Shown here in pieces: positions 27,129 to 36,787 of a stretch of 64,000 nt of DNA (the first letter of the stretch is position 1; each line of letters starts with the position of its first letter). A program made the translations under genes and the position numbers. This stretch comes from UBA4416 sp963422675 (GTDB lineage: Bacteria > Bacteroidota > Bacteroidia > B-17B0 > Aurantibacillaceae), in assembly GCA_963422675.2 (NCBI GenBank), contig CAXVYS010000025.1, forward strand, positions 62,001-126,000, read 5' to 3'. The notes beneath the pieces are model-generated. The model ran no database searches and was not told the origin of the DNA. It saw only the letters and a program-made list of their open reading frames with translations.

Positions 27129-27997
27129 TGGTTTTTATATCTGTTCAGGAAACTTAAAGGTGTTTCTCCTGTGTTCTTTTTAAAGAACCGGATAAAATAC
27201 GACTTATCGTTGTAACCTAATGCCTCCCCTACTTCCGTTACATTTAATGCCGAATGAATCAGCATTCTTTTTGCTTCCAGAATAATTCTTTCTGCAATAA
27301 GTTGTGTACTTGTTTTGTTGAGGCATGTTTTAGTAATTCTGTTCAGATGCTTTTCGGTAATATGTAATTTAGAAGCATAATCGCCAGCCGACTTGATCGT
27401 TTTAAAATGGGTTTCAATGGTTTCTTCAAATTTCTGAAGCTGTAAAACATACGTTTTATGATTTATCTGTTCTGATGGAAGATAGACCCTGGACAATTCG
27501 ATATAAACCAAATTTACCAATACATGAATTTTTTGAAGTTTTAAAATTTTGTCTGCTTTATACTCTTCCAAAATTTCAAGCATCAACCTTTTAAACGTTA
27601 GTAATAGATTTTTTTTAAGAACCGTTACCGGTAAATTTTGAAAGGAATTAAAAAATGTAAAATTCTGAAGTCCGGAAGTAACAGAACCTTCATCATAAAA
27701 ATTTTTTGTATGAAAAAAAACAAAACCTTCTACGTCATCCGATAATTTCCAGTAATGCATTTGCCCCGGTTTCATAATAAATAAGGCCCCTGGTTCTACT
27801 TTATAGGTTTCAAAATCTATCTCGTGGGTTCCCTTCCCTGCAGTAAAAAGAATTACCAGGTAAAAATCATGTTTATGAGGTAAATGGGTAAAATGATGGT
27901 CTGCTACGTGTTGCTTTAAATAGTTCGCATAAAAATCTTCCTGCTTATTAAAATGCTGAAATTGATGAATATCATAAACCGGCAAATGTGCTCCCAT
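27125..27997 (-). CDS. AraC-family transcriptional regulator
   Basis: 290 residues from ATG 27997 (MGAHLPVYDIHQF); an ATG 5 codons earlier is possible. N-terminal cupin sensing domain with HKHDFYLVILFTAGKGTHEIDF and PGALFIMKPGQMHYW (about 40-100), C-terminal AraC DNA-binding domain (about 195-290) with LHITEKHLNRITKTCLNKTS and NVTEVGEALGYNDKSYFIRFFKKNTGETP. It is divergent from the DUF983 gene with about 90 bases between starts. Target unknown. Confidence 0.85.
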   Translation of the reverse strand: MGAHLPVYDIHQFQHFNKQEDFYANYLKQHVADHHFTHLPHKHDFYLVILFTAGKGTHEIDFETYKVEPGALFIMKPGQMHYWKLSDDVEGFVFFHTKNFYDEGSVTSGLQNFTFFNSFQNLPVTVLKKNLLLTFKRLMLEILEEYKADKILKLQKIHVLVNLVYIELSRVYLPSEQINHKTYVLQLQKFEETIETHFKTIKSAGDYASKLHITEKHLNRITKTCLNKTSTQLIAERIILEAKRMLIHSALNVTEVGEALGYNDKSYFIRFFKKNTGETPLSFLNRYKNH

Positions 27998-28087
27998 GTT
28001 ATAAAGATACAAAAATGTCTGAATTGTGCTATTATTCGGGTAATAAGTAAACCCCGGCTTTGGCAGGTTCGGCGTACATTTGTAGTG

Positions 28088-28456
28088 ATGAAAGCAGTTA
28101 AAAGAAATAAAAGCGGTTTGTTATCAAACATCCTACACGAAAAATGCCCGCATTGTGGTAAAGGAGATGTTTATGAAAAAAATACTCCATTATTTTCGAT
28201 GCCGGTTATGAAAGACGATTGTATCGTATGTCATTATCACTTCGACAGAGAACCCGGTTATTTTTTAGGAGCGATGTACATTAGCTATGGTCTTGCAGTG
28301 ATACAAGCCATGTCCGCTTTTTTGATCGTTCATTTTGGTTTTCCCGAATTGTCAACTATATGGAAACCGATTGCCATTTTACTAGTGGTGCTGGCTTTTG
28401 CCAAAAAGAATTATAAATTATCAAGGGTTATTTATATTCATATATTTCCCTGGTAA
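28088..28456 (+). CDS. DUF983 family membrane protein
   Basis: 122 residues from ATG 28088. N-terminal zinc-ribbon-like CPHCGKGDVY and CIVCHYHFDREPGYFLGAMYISYG, then two membrane helices, the DUF983 layout. Function unknown. Shares its upstream region with the divergent AraC gene. The longer frame starting at 27953 overlaps the AraC gene and is not used. Confidence 0.82.
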   Translation: MKAVKRNKSGLLSNILHEKCPHCGKGDVYEKNTPLFSMPVMKDDCIVCHYHFDREPGYFLGAMYISYGLAVIQAMSAFLIVHFGFPELSTIWKPIAILLVVLAFAKKNYKLSRVIYIHIFPW

Positions 28457-28503
28457 TTTTATTTTAAGAGAGATCCGTTTGCGGATAACATTTGCGGGTT
28501 AAC

Positions 28504-29082
28504 TTACAAATTATTAATAAACGTAATCATTTCATCGGGCGTTAACAGATAATCAGGCTTCATAAAATGCAATGCCTGCAAAGGCATATAAGGTGTTGCC
28601 GCAGTATGCGGCTCCTGAACCACCGTAACACCATGGTGGCGTTTTACTTCTATCAATCCTTGTACACCATCAGAATTTGCTCCCGACAATAAGATGCAGG
28701 TAAGATTTTCTTTATATATTACTCCCGCCGATTCAAATGCTACATCAATGCTTGGCCTACTGTAATTTATTTTTTCAGAATAATCCAAAGAAAGTGTTCC
28801 GTTATTTTCAAATAGAATATGATAATCGGGAGGAGTAATATAAATGGTTCCTTTCTGTAATACTTCTTTATCTTCAATTTCTTTAACAGATATGGTTGTG
28901 CGTGAAGAAAGAAGGTCCTCTAATAAAGTATCAGAAGTATTTTTCCGATGGGTTACAATAACAATACACAATGCGAGATCAGGTTTAAGAGAGGGCAGCA
29001 CATTAAGCAACACGTTTAAACTACCGGCAGAACCGCCGATTAAAAGCAGTTTAAGAGGATTCGTTATTTTACCTTTCTCCAT
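28504..29082 (-). CDS. cheB: CheB-type methylesterase domain protein (no receiver)
   Basis: 192 residues consisting only of the CheB catalytic domain. The triad is visible: Ser18 in IGGSAGS, His45 in VTHRKN, Asp138 in SGANSDGV. A receiver domain is missing, so activity must be controlled in another way or by the separate regulator in the operon. Part of a five-gene minus-strand operon; its start overlaps cheR by 19 bases. No methyl-accepting receptor gene lies nearby, so its target may be the large histidine kinase upstream or an unlinked receptor. Confidence 0.87.
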   Translation of the reverse strand: MEKGKITNPLKLLLIGGSAGSLNVLLNVLPSLKPDLALCIVIVTHRKNTSDTLLEDLLSSRTTISVKEIEDKEVLQKGTIYITPPDYHILFENNGTLSLDYSEKINYSRPSIDVAFESAGVIYKENLTCILLSGANSDGVQGLIEVKRHHGVTVVQEPHTAATPYMPLQALHFMKPDYLLTPDEMITFINNL

Positions 29083-29873
29083 ATTTTCTCTTTGCCAACT
29101 TGTTTATAATTTGCCTGGATAGATGAGAACTTAATCGTTTCCTTTGATCCCAATGCCAGATAAGATAAGAGCCCTAAACTTTTATCAAACACCTCAAATA
29201 CTCTATCCTGTAATTCTTTATCAAAATAGATCAGCACATTGCGACAAACAATTAAATGGAACTCGTTAAACGAATTATCAGACACTAAATTATGCGCCGA
29301 AAAAACCATTTGTTTGCTTAACGATTCATCAAATTTTACACCATCGTAATTTGCTCTATAATAAGAGGAAAAATCTGCCCGTCCACCGGAAGCGATATAA
29401 TTTTCGGAATACTGTTTCATATTGGCAATAGGAAAAATGCCTTCGCGCGACTTTTCCAGTACGTCCCTGTTTATATCCGTTGCATAAATGATGGACCTGG
29501 AAAGTAAATTAGCTTCTTTCAATAAAATAGCCATAGAATAGACTTCTTCCCCTGTAGAGCAGCCTGCATGCCAAATCCGAATGTATGGATGTGTTCCCAA
29601 TCTAGGTAAAATTTCATTTCGTAACGCCAAATAAAAAGAAGGATCGCGAAACATTTCTGTGACGTTCACCGTAATCTCTTCTACAAATCGTTTAAAATAA
29701 GATTCATCATTCTTAAGTCTATGTCTGAATATGGCAAAACTTGGAAATTTATCAAGGCTATACAAACGGCTGACACGTCTTTTTAAAGAGGCTTTGGAAT
29801 AGCCTGTAAAATCATATCCATACCTTTCAAATACATCATTCATTAAAAGATCAATGTTTTCATCTTCTATCAT
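29064..29873 (-). CDS. cheR: CheR-type methyltransferase
   Basis: 269 residues with the CheR N-terminal helical domain (YGYDFTGYSKASLKRRVSRL) and SAM-binding catalytic domain: VTEMFRDPSFY, RIWHAGCSTGEEVYSMAILL and FHLIVCRNVLIYFDKELQ. Transfers methyl groups from SAM to glutamate in receptor-like proteins. Operon with CheB downstream and a response regulator upstream (ATGA-type overlap with it at 29870). Confidence 0.9.
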   Translation of the reverse strand: MIEDENIDLLMNDVFERYGYDFTGYSKASLKRRVSRLYSLDKFPSFAIFRHRLKNDESYFKRFVEEITVNVTEMFRDPSFYLALRNEILPRLGTHPYIRIWHAGCSTGEEVYSMAILLKEANLLSRSIIYATDINRDVLEKSREGIFPIANMKQYSENYIASGGRADFSSYYRANYDGVKFDESLSKQMVFSAHNLVSDNSFNEFHLIVCRNVLIYFDKELQDRVFEVFDKSLGLLSYLALGSKETIKFSSIQANYKQVGKEKIWRKVK

Positions 29874-30241
29874 ACATTCAGGTGCCTGTTTATAGCTGAT
29901 ACCAATTTGTCTACATCAATAGGTTTAGATACATAATCATTTGCTCCCGCATCTAAACATTTTTCCTTATCACCAACCATTGCCTGAGCAGTAACAGCAA
30001 TAATGGGTAAAGAGGCAATCGCCTTATCTGCCCGTATCATATTGATCGTTTCGTAACCGTCTATATCAGGCATCATCATATCCAGTAATACTATCTTTAT
30101 ATCTGTCTCCGTTTTCAAAACCTCCATACCTTCCTTTGCGGATGTGGTAGAAAGGCATTGAAAGCCTTGGGCTTTTAAAGTAGCTACCAAAGCGAAAATA
30201 TTCTTTGGATCATCATCTATAATTAAGAGTTTAAAGCTCAT
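29870..30241 (-). CDS. Single-domain response regulator
   Basis: 123 residues, a stand-alone receiver: DDDP near the N-terminus, phospho-acceptor Asp in VLLDMMMPDIDG (about 54), VTAQAM and SKPIDVDKL with the conserved lysine. No output domain, so it works as a CheY-like or phosphorelay intermediate, likely with the hybrid kinase whose stop lies 6 bases upstream. Confidence 0.9.
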   Translation of the reverse strand: MSFKLLIIDDDPKNIFALVATLKAQGFQCLSTTSAKEGMEVLKTETDIKIVLLDMMMPDIDGYETINMIRADKAIASLPIIAVTAQAMVGDKEKCLDAGANDYVSKPIDVDKLVSAINRHLNV

Positions 30242-30247
30242 CTGATT

Positions 30248-33200
30248 CTAATTTTTTTCATACAACCATACTCTTAACAGAGAGATTAACTGATCCACAT
30301 CCACTGGTTTTGTAATATAATCAGATGTTCCCGCCTCTATACATTTCTCCCTGTCGCCACTCATTGCTTTTGCAGTTACTGCAATAACTGGTAATTTTTT
30401 CCAGGCCGGGTTATTCCTGATGTGTTTAGCAGCTTCATACCCATCCATTTCAGGCATCATCATATCAAGCAACACCACATCAATTTGTGGATTGGCTTTT
30501 AGTTTTTCTAAAGCTTCTTTTCCATCCACTGCAGTAACAACATTCATTTTTATAGATTCAAGTGCTTTGGATAAAGAGAAAATATTTCTTACATCATCAT
30601 CCACTACTAACACCGTTTTATTTTTCAGGATCTCATTAAGCATGCTCATTTTCCCGAAATCAACACCGGAAGGCTTAGGTTTCTTCTTTTCTTCTACCAA
30701 ATGTAAAAACAAGGAAACTTCATCGAGCATCCGTTGATAAGAATGGGCTGTTTTTACAACGATAGAACCTCCATACTGCTTAATACGCTGTTCTTCGGCC
30801 AACGACAAGCTTTTTCCTGTAAAGATGATAACGGGTACATTTTCAAGTCCCTGGTTCTTCTTTGCCTCTTCCAGCAACTGATAGGTTGTTTGATCGGGTA
30901 TCCCGGTATCCAGGATCACACAATTTATCTCGTCTTTTTTTAATGCCACTATACTATCGTTGATGTTACTTTTTACCTCAGCAACAATATTAAATGTTTC
31001 AAGGAAATAAGCCAGTGCTTTCGCATGTTTTGGATTATCCTCCACAATTAATACTTTTTTAGAATCGCGGCTTAAGACAAACTCAATTTTCTTAAAAACG
31101 TCCTGCATCTGTTCATGCGCAAATGGCTTATTAATAAAGTCAACTGCCCCTTTCATCAAACTTTCGTTTTTTAAATGGTAAGAAGACATCATATGAACAG
31201 GAATGTGCCTTGTAGAAGGATCTGTTTTTAATTCGTCCATTACTTTCCATCCACTCTTTACAGGAAGTTTTACATCCAGTAAAATGCCAACCGGCAAATA
31301 TTTTTTGGCATACATTAATCCTTCATCGCCCCGAACTACTACAATGCCTTTATACCCTTTCTTATTGGCGAAATTCAATAAGTATTTGGCAAAGTTGACA
31401 TCGTCTTCAATAATTAAAACGATCTTATCGTCTACATCGATTGAGTTTCGGTCATCTTTAATACTGGCAGGGATTACAGAAGCAATATACTTATCGGAAG
31501 TTTCTTCCAAAGCCTCTTCTTCTAAAGGTTGTTTCTTTTTGGTAATAGCTAAAGAAGATCCTTCAGGAATAAACCCTCCTATCTCCATATATCTGTTTAA
31601 AGGAATCCGTAAAATAAATTCACTTCCTTCATTTACAATACTGTTAACATGCATATCGCCTCCTAAAAGCCTGGTTAATTCGCGGCTAATGGAAAGCCCA
31701 AGGCCTGTACCACCGAATTTGCGTTTCGTTGATCCATCGGCCTGTTGAAATGCTTCAAAAATAAGTGTCTGTTTTTCTTGAGCAATACCAATCCCTGTAT
31801 CTTTTACAATGAAACATAATAACTGATCGTTTGTTGTACACTTTTTTATATCAAAGCTCACAGAGCCGATGCTGGTAAACTTCAAGGCATTTGAAATTAA
31901 ATTCTTAATAATCTGTTCCAAACGCATTTTATCGGTTTCAATAAGCGGAGGTACATTTTTTGCAACTGTTACTTTAAATTCAAGGTTTTTGTTTTTTGCA
32001 ACCGGCATAAATAATGAACTTATATCGTCTGCTATTTCGGTGATGGAAGTTTCAAGGTATTCGAGCTGCATTTTACCTGCTTCAATTTTTGAAAGATCGA
32101 GGATCTCATCGATCAGCCCCAATAGCCCATTTCCACTGCTCTGGATTACTTTTGCATATTCTACCTGATCATTACTTAAATTGCTTTCATTGTTTTCCGA
32201 TAACAACCGGCTTAATAATAAAATAGAATTTAAGGGTGTCCGCAATTCATGTGACATATTTGCCAGGAACTCCGATTTATATTTTGTAGAAAGCTCCAGT
32301 TCCTCTGCTTTTCTTCGGATATCAGTATTTCGTTCTTCCAACAATAAGGTGCGCTCTTCCAGTTCCTCATTGGTTTGTTGCAGTTCTTCCTGCTGAACTT
32401 TTAACTCTTCTTCCGAAGCCTGTAATTGCTGTGACTGAGCTTCCAGTTCGGTATTCAGATTTTCAAGCTCTGCATGTTGTGCCTGCAATTCTTCTGTTTG
32501 CGTTTGCGTTTCTTCAAGTAAATTTTGAAGTTTCACATAACTGATCGTTGAGTTAACACCGATGGCCATCGATTCCTTATTAATTTCCAAAAGCTCTATT
32601 TCTATAGGTTTAGGAACTCTTAAAAAGCCTAACTCCATAACGGCGATGGTTTCATTTTCGTGAACTAACGGAACAATCATAATGGAAACAGGCAATGTAT
32701 TTCCTACAGAAGAACTGATCAGAAAATCAGTAGGAAGATCAGATATGACATTTATTTTTTGATTCTTCGCAGACTGGCCTATCAAACCTTCACCCAACAA
32801 AAATTGCTTAGGGGCATTTACAGCCGAATAAGCAGACGTTAAAGAAAATGCACCGGTGCTATTGATATAAAAAGTAGCAATAGGCGCTTCGAGGTATTCT
32901 GTAATGCATGCCAGCAAATTTTCGGTGAGCTGTTTTATACTTCTTTCTCCGCGTATGGCATCCGCTATCTTTACAGATCCGTTCTGGATCCAGGCTTTGT
33001 TTTCAAGAACGGTAAAATTAGTTTCAAGTGATACCGCCATTTTATTAAGCGCTACTGACATACGTCCAAGATTATCCTCTTTTTCATCTATACTCCGTAT
33101 CGTGTAATCTCCTTCGGCTACTTTTTGCGTAACACTTTCCATAACGGTGATCCTGTTCGACGTTTCAATATATTTATCTTCGTCTTCCTGTTGTTTTTTT

Positions 33201-33862
33201 ACACGTTCATCCAAATCACGTTTAATTTTTATATAAGAAAACAGAGTAATCAAAATGGATAGCAGGGATGCGGCTATAATTAAGATAGGGGTATAAACTA
33301 CATAGGTATCTTGTTTACCTGTGCGGGTTGCCAGCAATCGGTTTTCTTCATTTTTTATACGATCAACAACCGCCCTTAAATTATCCATAACCCGCTTGCC
33401 CTTCAGCATTTCACTATACATGGTACCATTATCTTTATTGACAACACGACTGGATTGTTCTATAATCTTAATCGCTTTTGCCATTTGATTAAACTTTTCA
33501 TCCATCATTTTTTTAGCGGCATCTATATTTTTCTGCTGAACAGGATTATCAACTGTTAAAGACTTAACGTTTTCATAGCTTGTTTCCACTTTTTCCAGAG
33601 CTAAGTTATAAGGCTCTAAAAAAACAGGATCAAGAGTAATAAGGTATCCTCTTTGTCCGGTTTCTGCATCCTTCATGTAGGAGATTAAATTTTCTGCTTC
33701 AATTAATACCTCATGCGTATGATTTACCATTTTTGAGCTGTCTACCAGTTCTCTTGTACTGTACAAGGAACAGGCAATGCTTATGATTAAAAGAATGGTA
33801 GAAACCAGGAATACAATTTGCAGGTTTCTAATAACGGAGTTAGTACCTTGTTGTGTTGGCAT
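30248..33862 (-). CDS. Hybrid histidine kinase: CHASE3-HAMP-GAF-HisKA-HATPase-REC3
   Basis: 1204 residues. TM1 about 14-32; CHASE3-like periplasmic helical domain to about 185; TM2 about 188-212; HAMP-like linker about 215-285; GAF about 298-445; long coiled coil 446-528; HisKA with phospho-acceptor His538 in LANMSHELRTPLNS; HATPase with DTGIGIAQEKQ and GGTGLGLSISREL. Three receivers follow (acidic sites in LLDVKLPV, VILDTGIPD, and LLDMMMPEMDG), so multiple phosphotransfers are possible. Inner-membrane sensor, core of the operon with CheR/CheB and a further receiver. Signal unknown. Confidence 0.9.
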   Translation of the reverse strand: MPTQQGTNSVIRNLQIVFLVSTILLIISIACSLYSTRELVDSSKMVNHTHEVLIEAENLISYMKDAETGQRGYLITLDPVFLEPYNLALEKVETSYENVKSLTVDNPVQQKNIDAAKKMMDEKFNQMAKAIKIIEQSSRVVNKDNGTMYSEMLKGKRVMDNLRAVVDRIKNEENRLLATRTGKQDTYVVYTPILIIAASLLSILITLFSYIKIKRDLDERVKKQQEDEDKYIETSNRITVMESVTQKVAEGDYTIRSIDEKEDNLGRMSVALNKMAVSLETNFTVLENKAWIQNGSVKIADAIRGERSIKQLTENLLACITEYLEAPIATFYINSTGAFSLTSAYSAVNAPKQFLLGEGLIGQSAKNQKINVISDLPTDFLISSSVGNTLPVSIMIVPLVHENETIAVMELGFLRVPKPIEIELLEINKESMAIGVNSTISYVKLQNLLEETQTQTEELQAQHAELENLNTELEAQSQQLQASEEELKVQQEELQQTNEELEERTLLLEERNTDIRRKAEELELSTKYKSEFLANMSHELRTPLNSILLLSRLLSENNESNLSNDQVEYAKVIQSSGNGLLGLIDEILDLSKIEAGKMQLEYLETSITEIADDISSLFMPVAKNKNLEFKVTVAKNVPPLIETDKMRLEQIIKNLISNALKFTSIGSVSFDIKKCTTNDQLLCFIVKDTGIGIAQEKQTLIFEAFQQADGSTKRKFGGTGLGLSISRELTRLLGGDMHVNSIVNEGSEFILRIPLNRYMEIGGFIPEGSSLAITKKKQPLEEEALEETSDKYIASVIPASIKDDRNSIDVDDKIVLIIEDDVNFAKYLLNFANKKGYKGIVVVRGDEGLMYAKKYLPVGILLDVKLPVKSGWKVMDELKTDPSTRHIPVHMMSSYHLKNESLMKGAVDFINKPFAHEQMQDVFKKIEFVLSRDSKKVLIVEDNPKHAKALAYFLETFNIVAEVKSNINDSIVALKKDEINCVILDTGIPDQTTYQLLEEAKKNQGLENVPVIIFTGKSLSLAEEQRIKQYGGSIVVKTAHSYQRMLDEVSLFLHLVEEKKKPKPSGVDFGKMSMLNEILKNKTVLVVDDDVRNIFSLSKALESIKMNVVTAVDGKEALEKLKANPQIDVVLLDMMMPEMDGYEAAKHIRNNPAWKKLPVIAVTAKAMSGDREKCIEAGTSDYITKPVDVDQLISLLRVWLYEKN

Positions 33863-33872
33863 ATCATTTTTA

Positions 33873-35441
33873 TTAATTATTTTTCAGTGGAAGGATCAGT
33901 ATAAACTCCGCTCCTTCATTTTCTTTACTTTTAGCCGTAATGATCCCATTATGTTTTTCAACAATTTTTTTAGCAATGGCCAACCCAATGCCTGTTCCTT
34001 CATAGGCAAATCGTGTATGAAGCCTTTGAAAGATTACAAACAATTTATCGAGATGCGTTTCGTCAAAACCAATGCCATTATCCGTTACTTTAATACGACA
34101 ATACATGCCTGTTTCCGAAACCTTACTATCAAACGCTTTATCCGCAATGATATCTGAAGTAATAGAAATAACGGGTGGAACATTCTCCCTTGAAAATTTT
34201 AAAGCATTACTTATTAAATTTTGAAAGATTTGTCTCATCTGGCTTGGAACAGCCTCTATTTCGGGCAAAGGGCTTCGATTAATGATCGCTTTTTTATCAA
34301 CGATCAGGTATTCAAAATCAGAAAGGATCTCAGTTAAGATCTGGCTAAGATCCGTCAGTTGAAAAAGAGATCCTACAGATAGCCGCGAGTAATCCAAAAG
34401 GTCATTAATAAGTGTAGACATACGTTCGGAAGAATGAATGCTTCTTTCCAGATACATAGCACCCTCTGTTCCCGGAACTATAAATTTTTCTTTTACAATA
34501 TTATTAAAGGTTTGGATTTTCCGAAGAGGTTCTTTCAAATCGTGAGAAACCACCCATGCAAATTGTTGTAATTCATGATTAGAGTTTTCGAGCTCTTCAT
34601 TTTTCTCCATTAGGTTTTTAGTACGCTCCTCTACTTTTTCCTCCAGTAAATGATTGATACTTTTTTGTTCGTGAATATCCGTAAAGGTGCCTACCCATTT
34701 TATAACCGCTGTATCATGTATAACCGGTACAACCCGTAATATCTTATACCGAAACGTATTGCTGGCAAGGTGCCTGATCCTCATTTCACAACTGTATTTT
34801 TTCCCTTTCAAAAAAGAAGCTTCCCATTCTCTGTACCAATATTCATCCTCAGGATGTGCTTCAGGAAATTTCTTTTTTTCTTTTGAATAATGGTACCAAT
34901 GTTCATTCACATATTCTATACTCCCTTCTGCATTAATTGTAAATGCAATAAGCGGTAACGATTCCATTACAGAATGCAATTCCCTTACCCTCGCATCCAG
35001 GCGGTTTTCCGCGAGTTTACGAATCTCAATTTCTTTTTTTAAAGAATCCTGTATGCGGGTCAACTCCCTGTTTTGTTCCGAAAGGCGGTAAAAGGTTTTT
35101 ACTTTCAACAACATAATATCAGGATCTACCGGCTTTGTCACATAATCTATCCCACCGGAGGTATAACCTTTTGTAATAAACTTTTTATCTGTACTTACAG
35201 CCGATAAAAAAATAATAGGAGTATTTTTTGATTTATTGAAACCTAAAATGGCTTCAGCTACTTCAAATCCATCCATTCCAGGCATTTGAACATCCAGAAT
35301 AATTAAAGAATAGGCGTTTTTTAAAATCTTGGATAATGCCTCTTCACCTGATTGGGCAGTATCAACTACAAAATTATGTAAAGTCAATAAACCTTTAAGT
35401 GAAATAATGTTTTCGGATTTATCGTCAACAATAAGTATCAT
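33873..35441 (-). CDS. Receiver-PAS histidine kinase
   Basis: 522 residues, no membrane segment. N-terminal receiver (1-120; Asp50 in LIILDVQMPGMDG), PAS domain (about 150-260; SLPLIAFTINAEGSIEYVNEHW), coiled coil, HisKA with His300 in AWVVSHDLKEPLRKI, HATPase with DNGIGFDETHL and GTGIGLAIAKKIV. First gene of the minus-strand signalling operon, 10 bases from the hybrid kinase. As a soluble kinase with its own receiver it may take phosphate from the membrane kinase. Confidence 0.9.
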   Translation of the reverse strand: MILIVDDKSENIISLKGLLTLHNFVVDTAQSGEEALSKILKNAYSLIILDVQMPGMDGFEVAEAILGFNKSKNTPIIFLSAVSTDKKFITKGYTSGGIDYVTKPVDPDIMLLKVKTFYRLSEQNRELTRIQDSLKKEIEIRKLAENRLDARVRELHSVMESLPLIAFTINAEGSIEYVNEHWYHYSKEKKKFPEAHPEDEYWYREWEASFLKGKKYSCEMRIRHLASNTFRYKILRVVPVIHDTAVIKWVGTFTDIHEQKSINHLLEEKVEERTKNLMEKNEELENSNHELQQFAWVVSHDLKEPLRKIQTFNNIVKEKFIVPGTEGAMYLERSIHSSERMSTLINDLLDYSRLSVGSLFQLTDLSQILTEILSDFEYLIVDKKAIINRSPLPEIEAVPSQMRQIFQNLISNALKFSRENVPPVISITSDIIADKAFDSKVSETGMYCRIKVTDNGIGFDETHLDKLFVIFQRLHTRFAYEGTGIGLAIAKKIVEKHNGIITAKSKENEGAEFILILPLKNN

Positions 35442-35716
35442 CTTTTAAATAATGCAAAGCATTTTTTATGAAAAATAAACAAAAAACGCATGAAAAGGAA
35501 AATAATAATGGCTATAAACCTAAAAACACGTAAAAATACGTACACATAAAATATCATGCCAGCTCAATTCCTATGTGATAAAGAAATAAGAGTTACGATT
35601 TTCATCATTAAAGCTAACGGTAGTTTAAATAATTGACCCGAACCACAAACCATATCCTACATTTAAGCCGGAACAAAAAACCGAAAAAATACTATCTTTA
35701 GTGCTACATAACTATA

Positions 35717-36637
35717 ATGCAATTAAAAACGAATAATGCTTTCATCAATTCTATTTTCTACGGAAATTATTTTTATGGTATCTGTACATTAGCGTTATGC
35801 ATTGAAGCAAGTTTGCAACAAAATCTTCCGTTAAACTCTTTTTTATTCTATGTGCTCGTTTTTTCCTCCACGATCATGTATTATACAAAGGCATACATGA
35901 CCGATATTTCGGTTGATACGATTAATAAAAGGACTCAATGGTATAATCAAAACAGAAAAACCGTAAAAGTAAGCCAGACACTATTTATCAGTATTACGGT
36001 TGCTACCTTAGGTTACAGCCTCTGGCTTTATTACCGGCATCTGTTAGTTTTTAATTTTATCAACTGGTTTTTAATTTTAATATTTCCGGTTGTAGCGGCT
36101 TTGTATTATGGGTTCAACAGCAAGGTTTTTGGCAACTATAATTTAAGAAGTAAGGGCTCTTTAAAGCCATTCGTTATAGGATTTACCTGGGCTGGTTTCG
36201 TAACCATTTACCCGGTAATGTACTATTGCCTGGAGCATGGCATTAACTTTGAACCGGATAAATTAACGGTTTTTCTTTTTCTGAAAAATTTCCTGTTTAT
36301 CACCATCCTCTGCATTATGTTTGATATCAAGGATTACGCCTCCGACTTCAATCATAAGATAAACACCTTTGTGGTAAAAGCGGGTTTAAGAAAAACTATT
36401 TTTTATATTATTATTCCGCTCACTGTTTTAGGGCTGGTAACATTTTTTATTTTTGTAACGTTTGAGCATTTTCATACAATTCGTATTGTAATGAATTCGA
36501 TTCCCTTTGTATTACTGCTTCTTGTAGGATACTCTCTCCGGCTGAGAAGAGCAACTTTGTATTATTTGATTGTAGTAGATGGACTGATGCTTGTTAAAGC
36601 CCTATGTGGTATTCTTGCCATGCTATTGGATCGTTAA
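35717..36637 (+). CDS. UbiA-like prenyltransferase-related membrane protein
   Basis: 306 residues, eight to nine membrane helices. The second aspartate motif is well kept (MFDIKDYASDF), while the first is degenerate (TDISVDTINKRTQWY rather than NDxxDxxxD). This is typical of an uncharacterised Bacteroidota UbiA subgroup; substrate is unknown. No clear operon partner: the upstream gene is divergent and the next gene is 150 bases away. Inner membrane. Confidence 0.7.
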   Translation: MQLKTNNAFINSIFYGNYFYGICTLALCIEASLQQNLPLNSFLFYVLVFSSTIMYYTKAYMTDISVDTINKRTQWYNQNRKTVKVSQTLFISITVATLGYSLWLYYRHLLVFNFINWFLILIFPVVAALYYGFNSKVFGNYNLRSKGSLKPFVIGFTWAGFVTIYPVMYYCLEHGINFEPDKLTVFLFLKNFLFITILCIMFDIKDYASDFNHKINTFVVKAGLRKTIFYIIIPLTVLGLVTFFIFVTFEHFHTIRIVMNSIPFVLLLLVGYSLRLRRATLYYLIVVDGLMLVKALCGILAMLLDR

Positions 36638-36787
36638 AACCCATTTTGAAATTGTGCAAACAGAAATGTCATTGCACAATTTTAACTTCCACCAATTGCA
36701 ATTGCAAATTTGTTTTAATAGGTTTGTTAATGAAAGGCATTACACTATATCATTACGGATTACATACCCTTAAACATTTATCACATC

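Noticed and set aside
27953..28087. Longer start for the DUF983 gene
   Set aside because: The extension overlaps the divergent AraC gene and does not resemble the family N-terminus.
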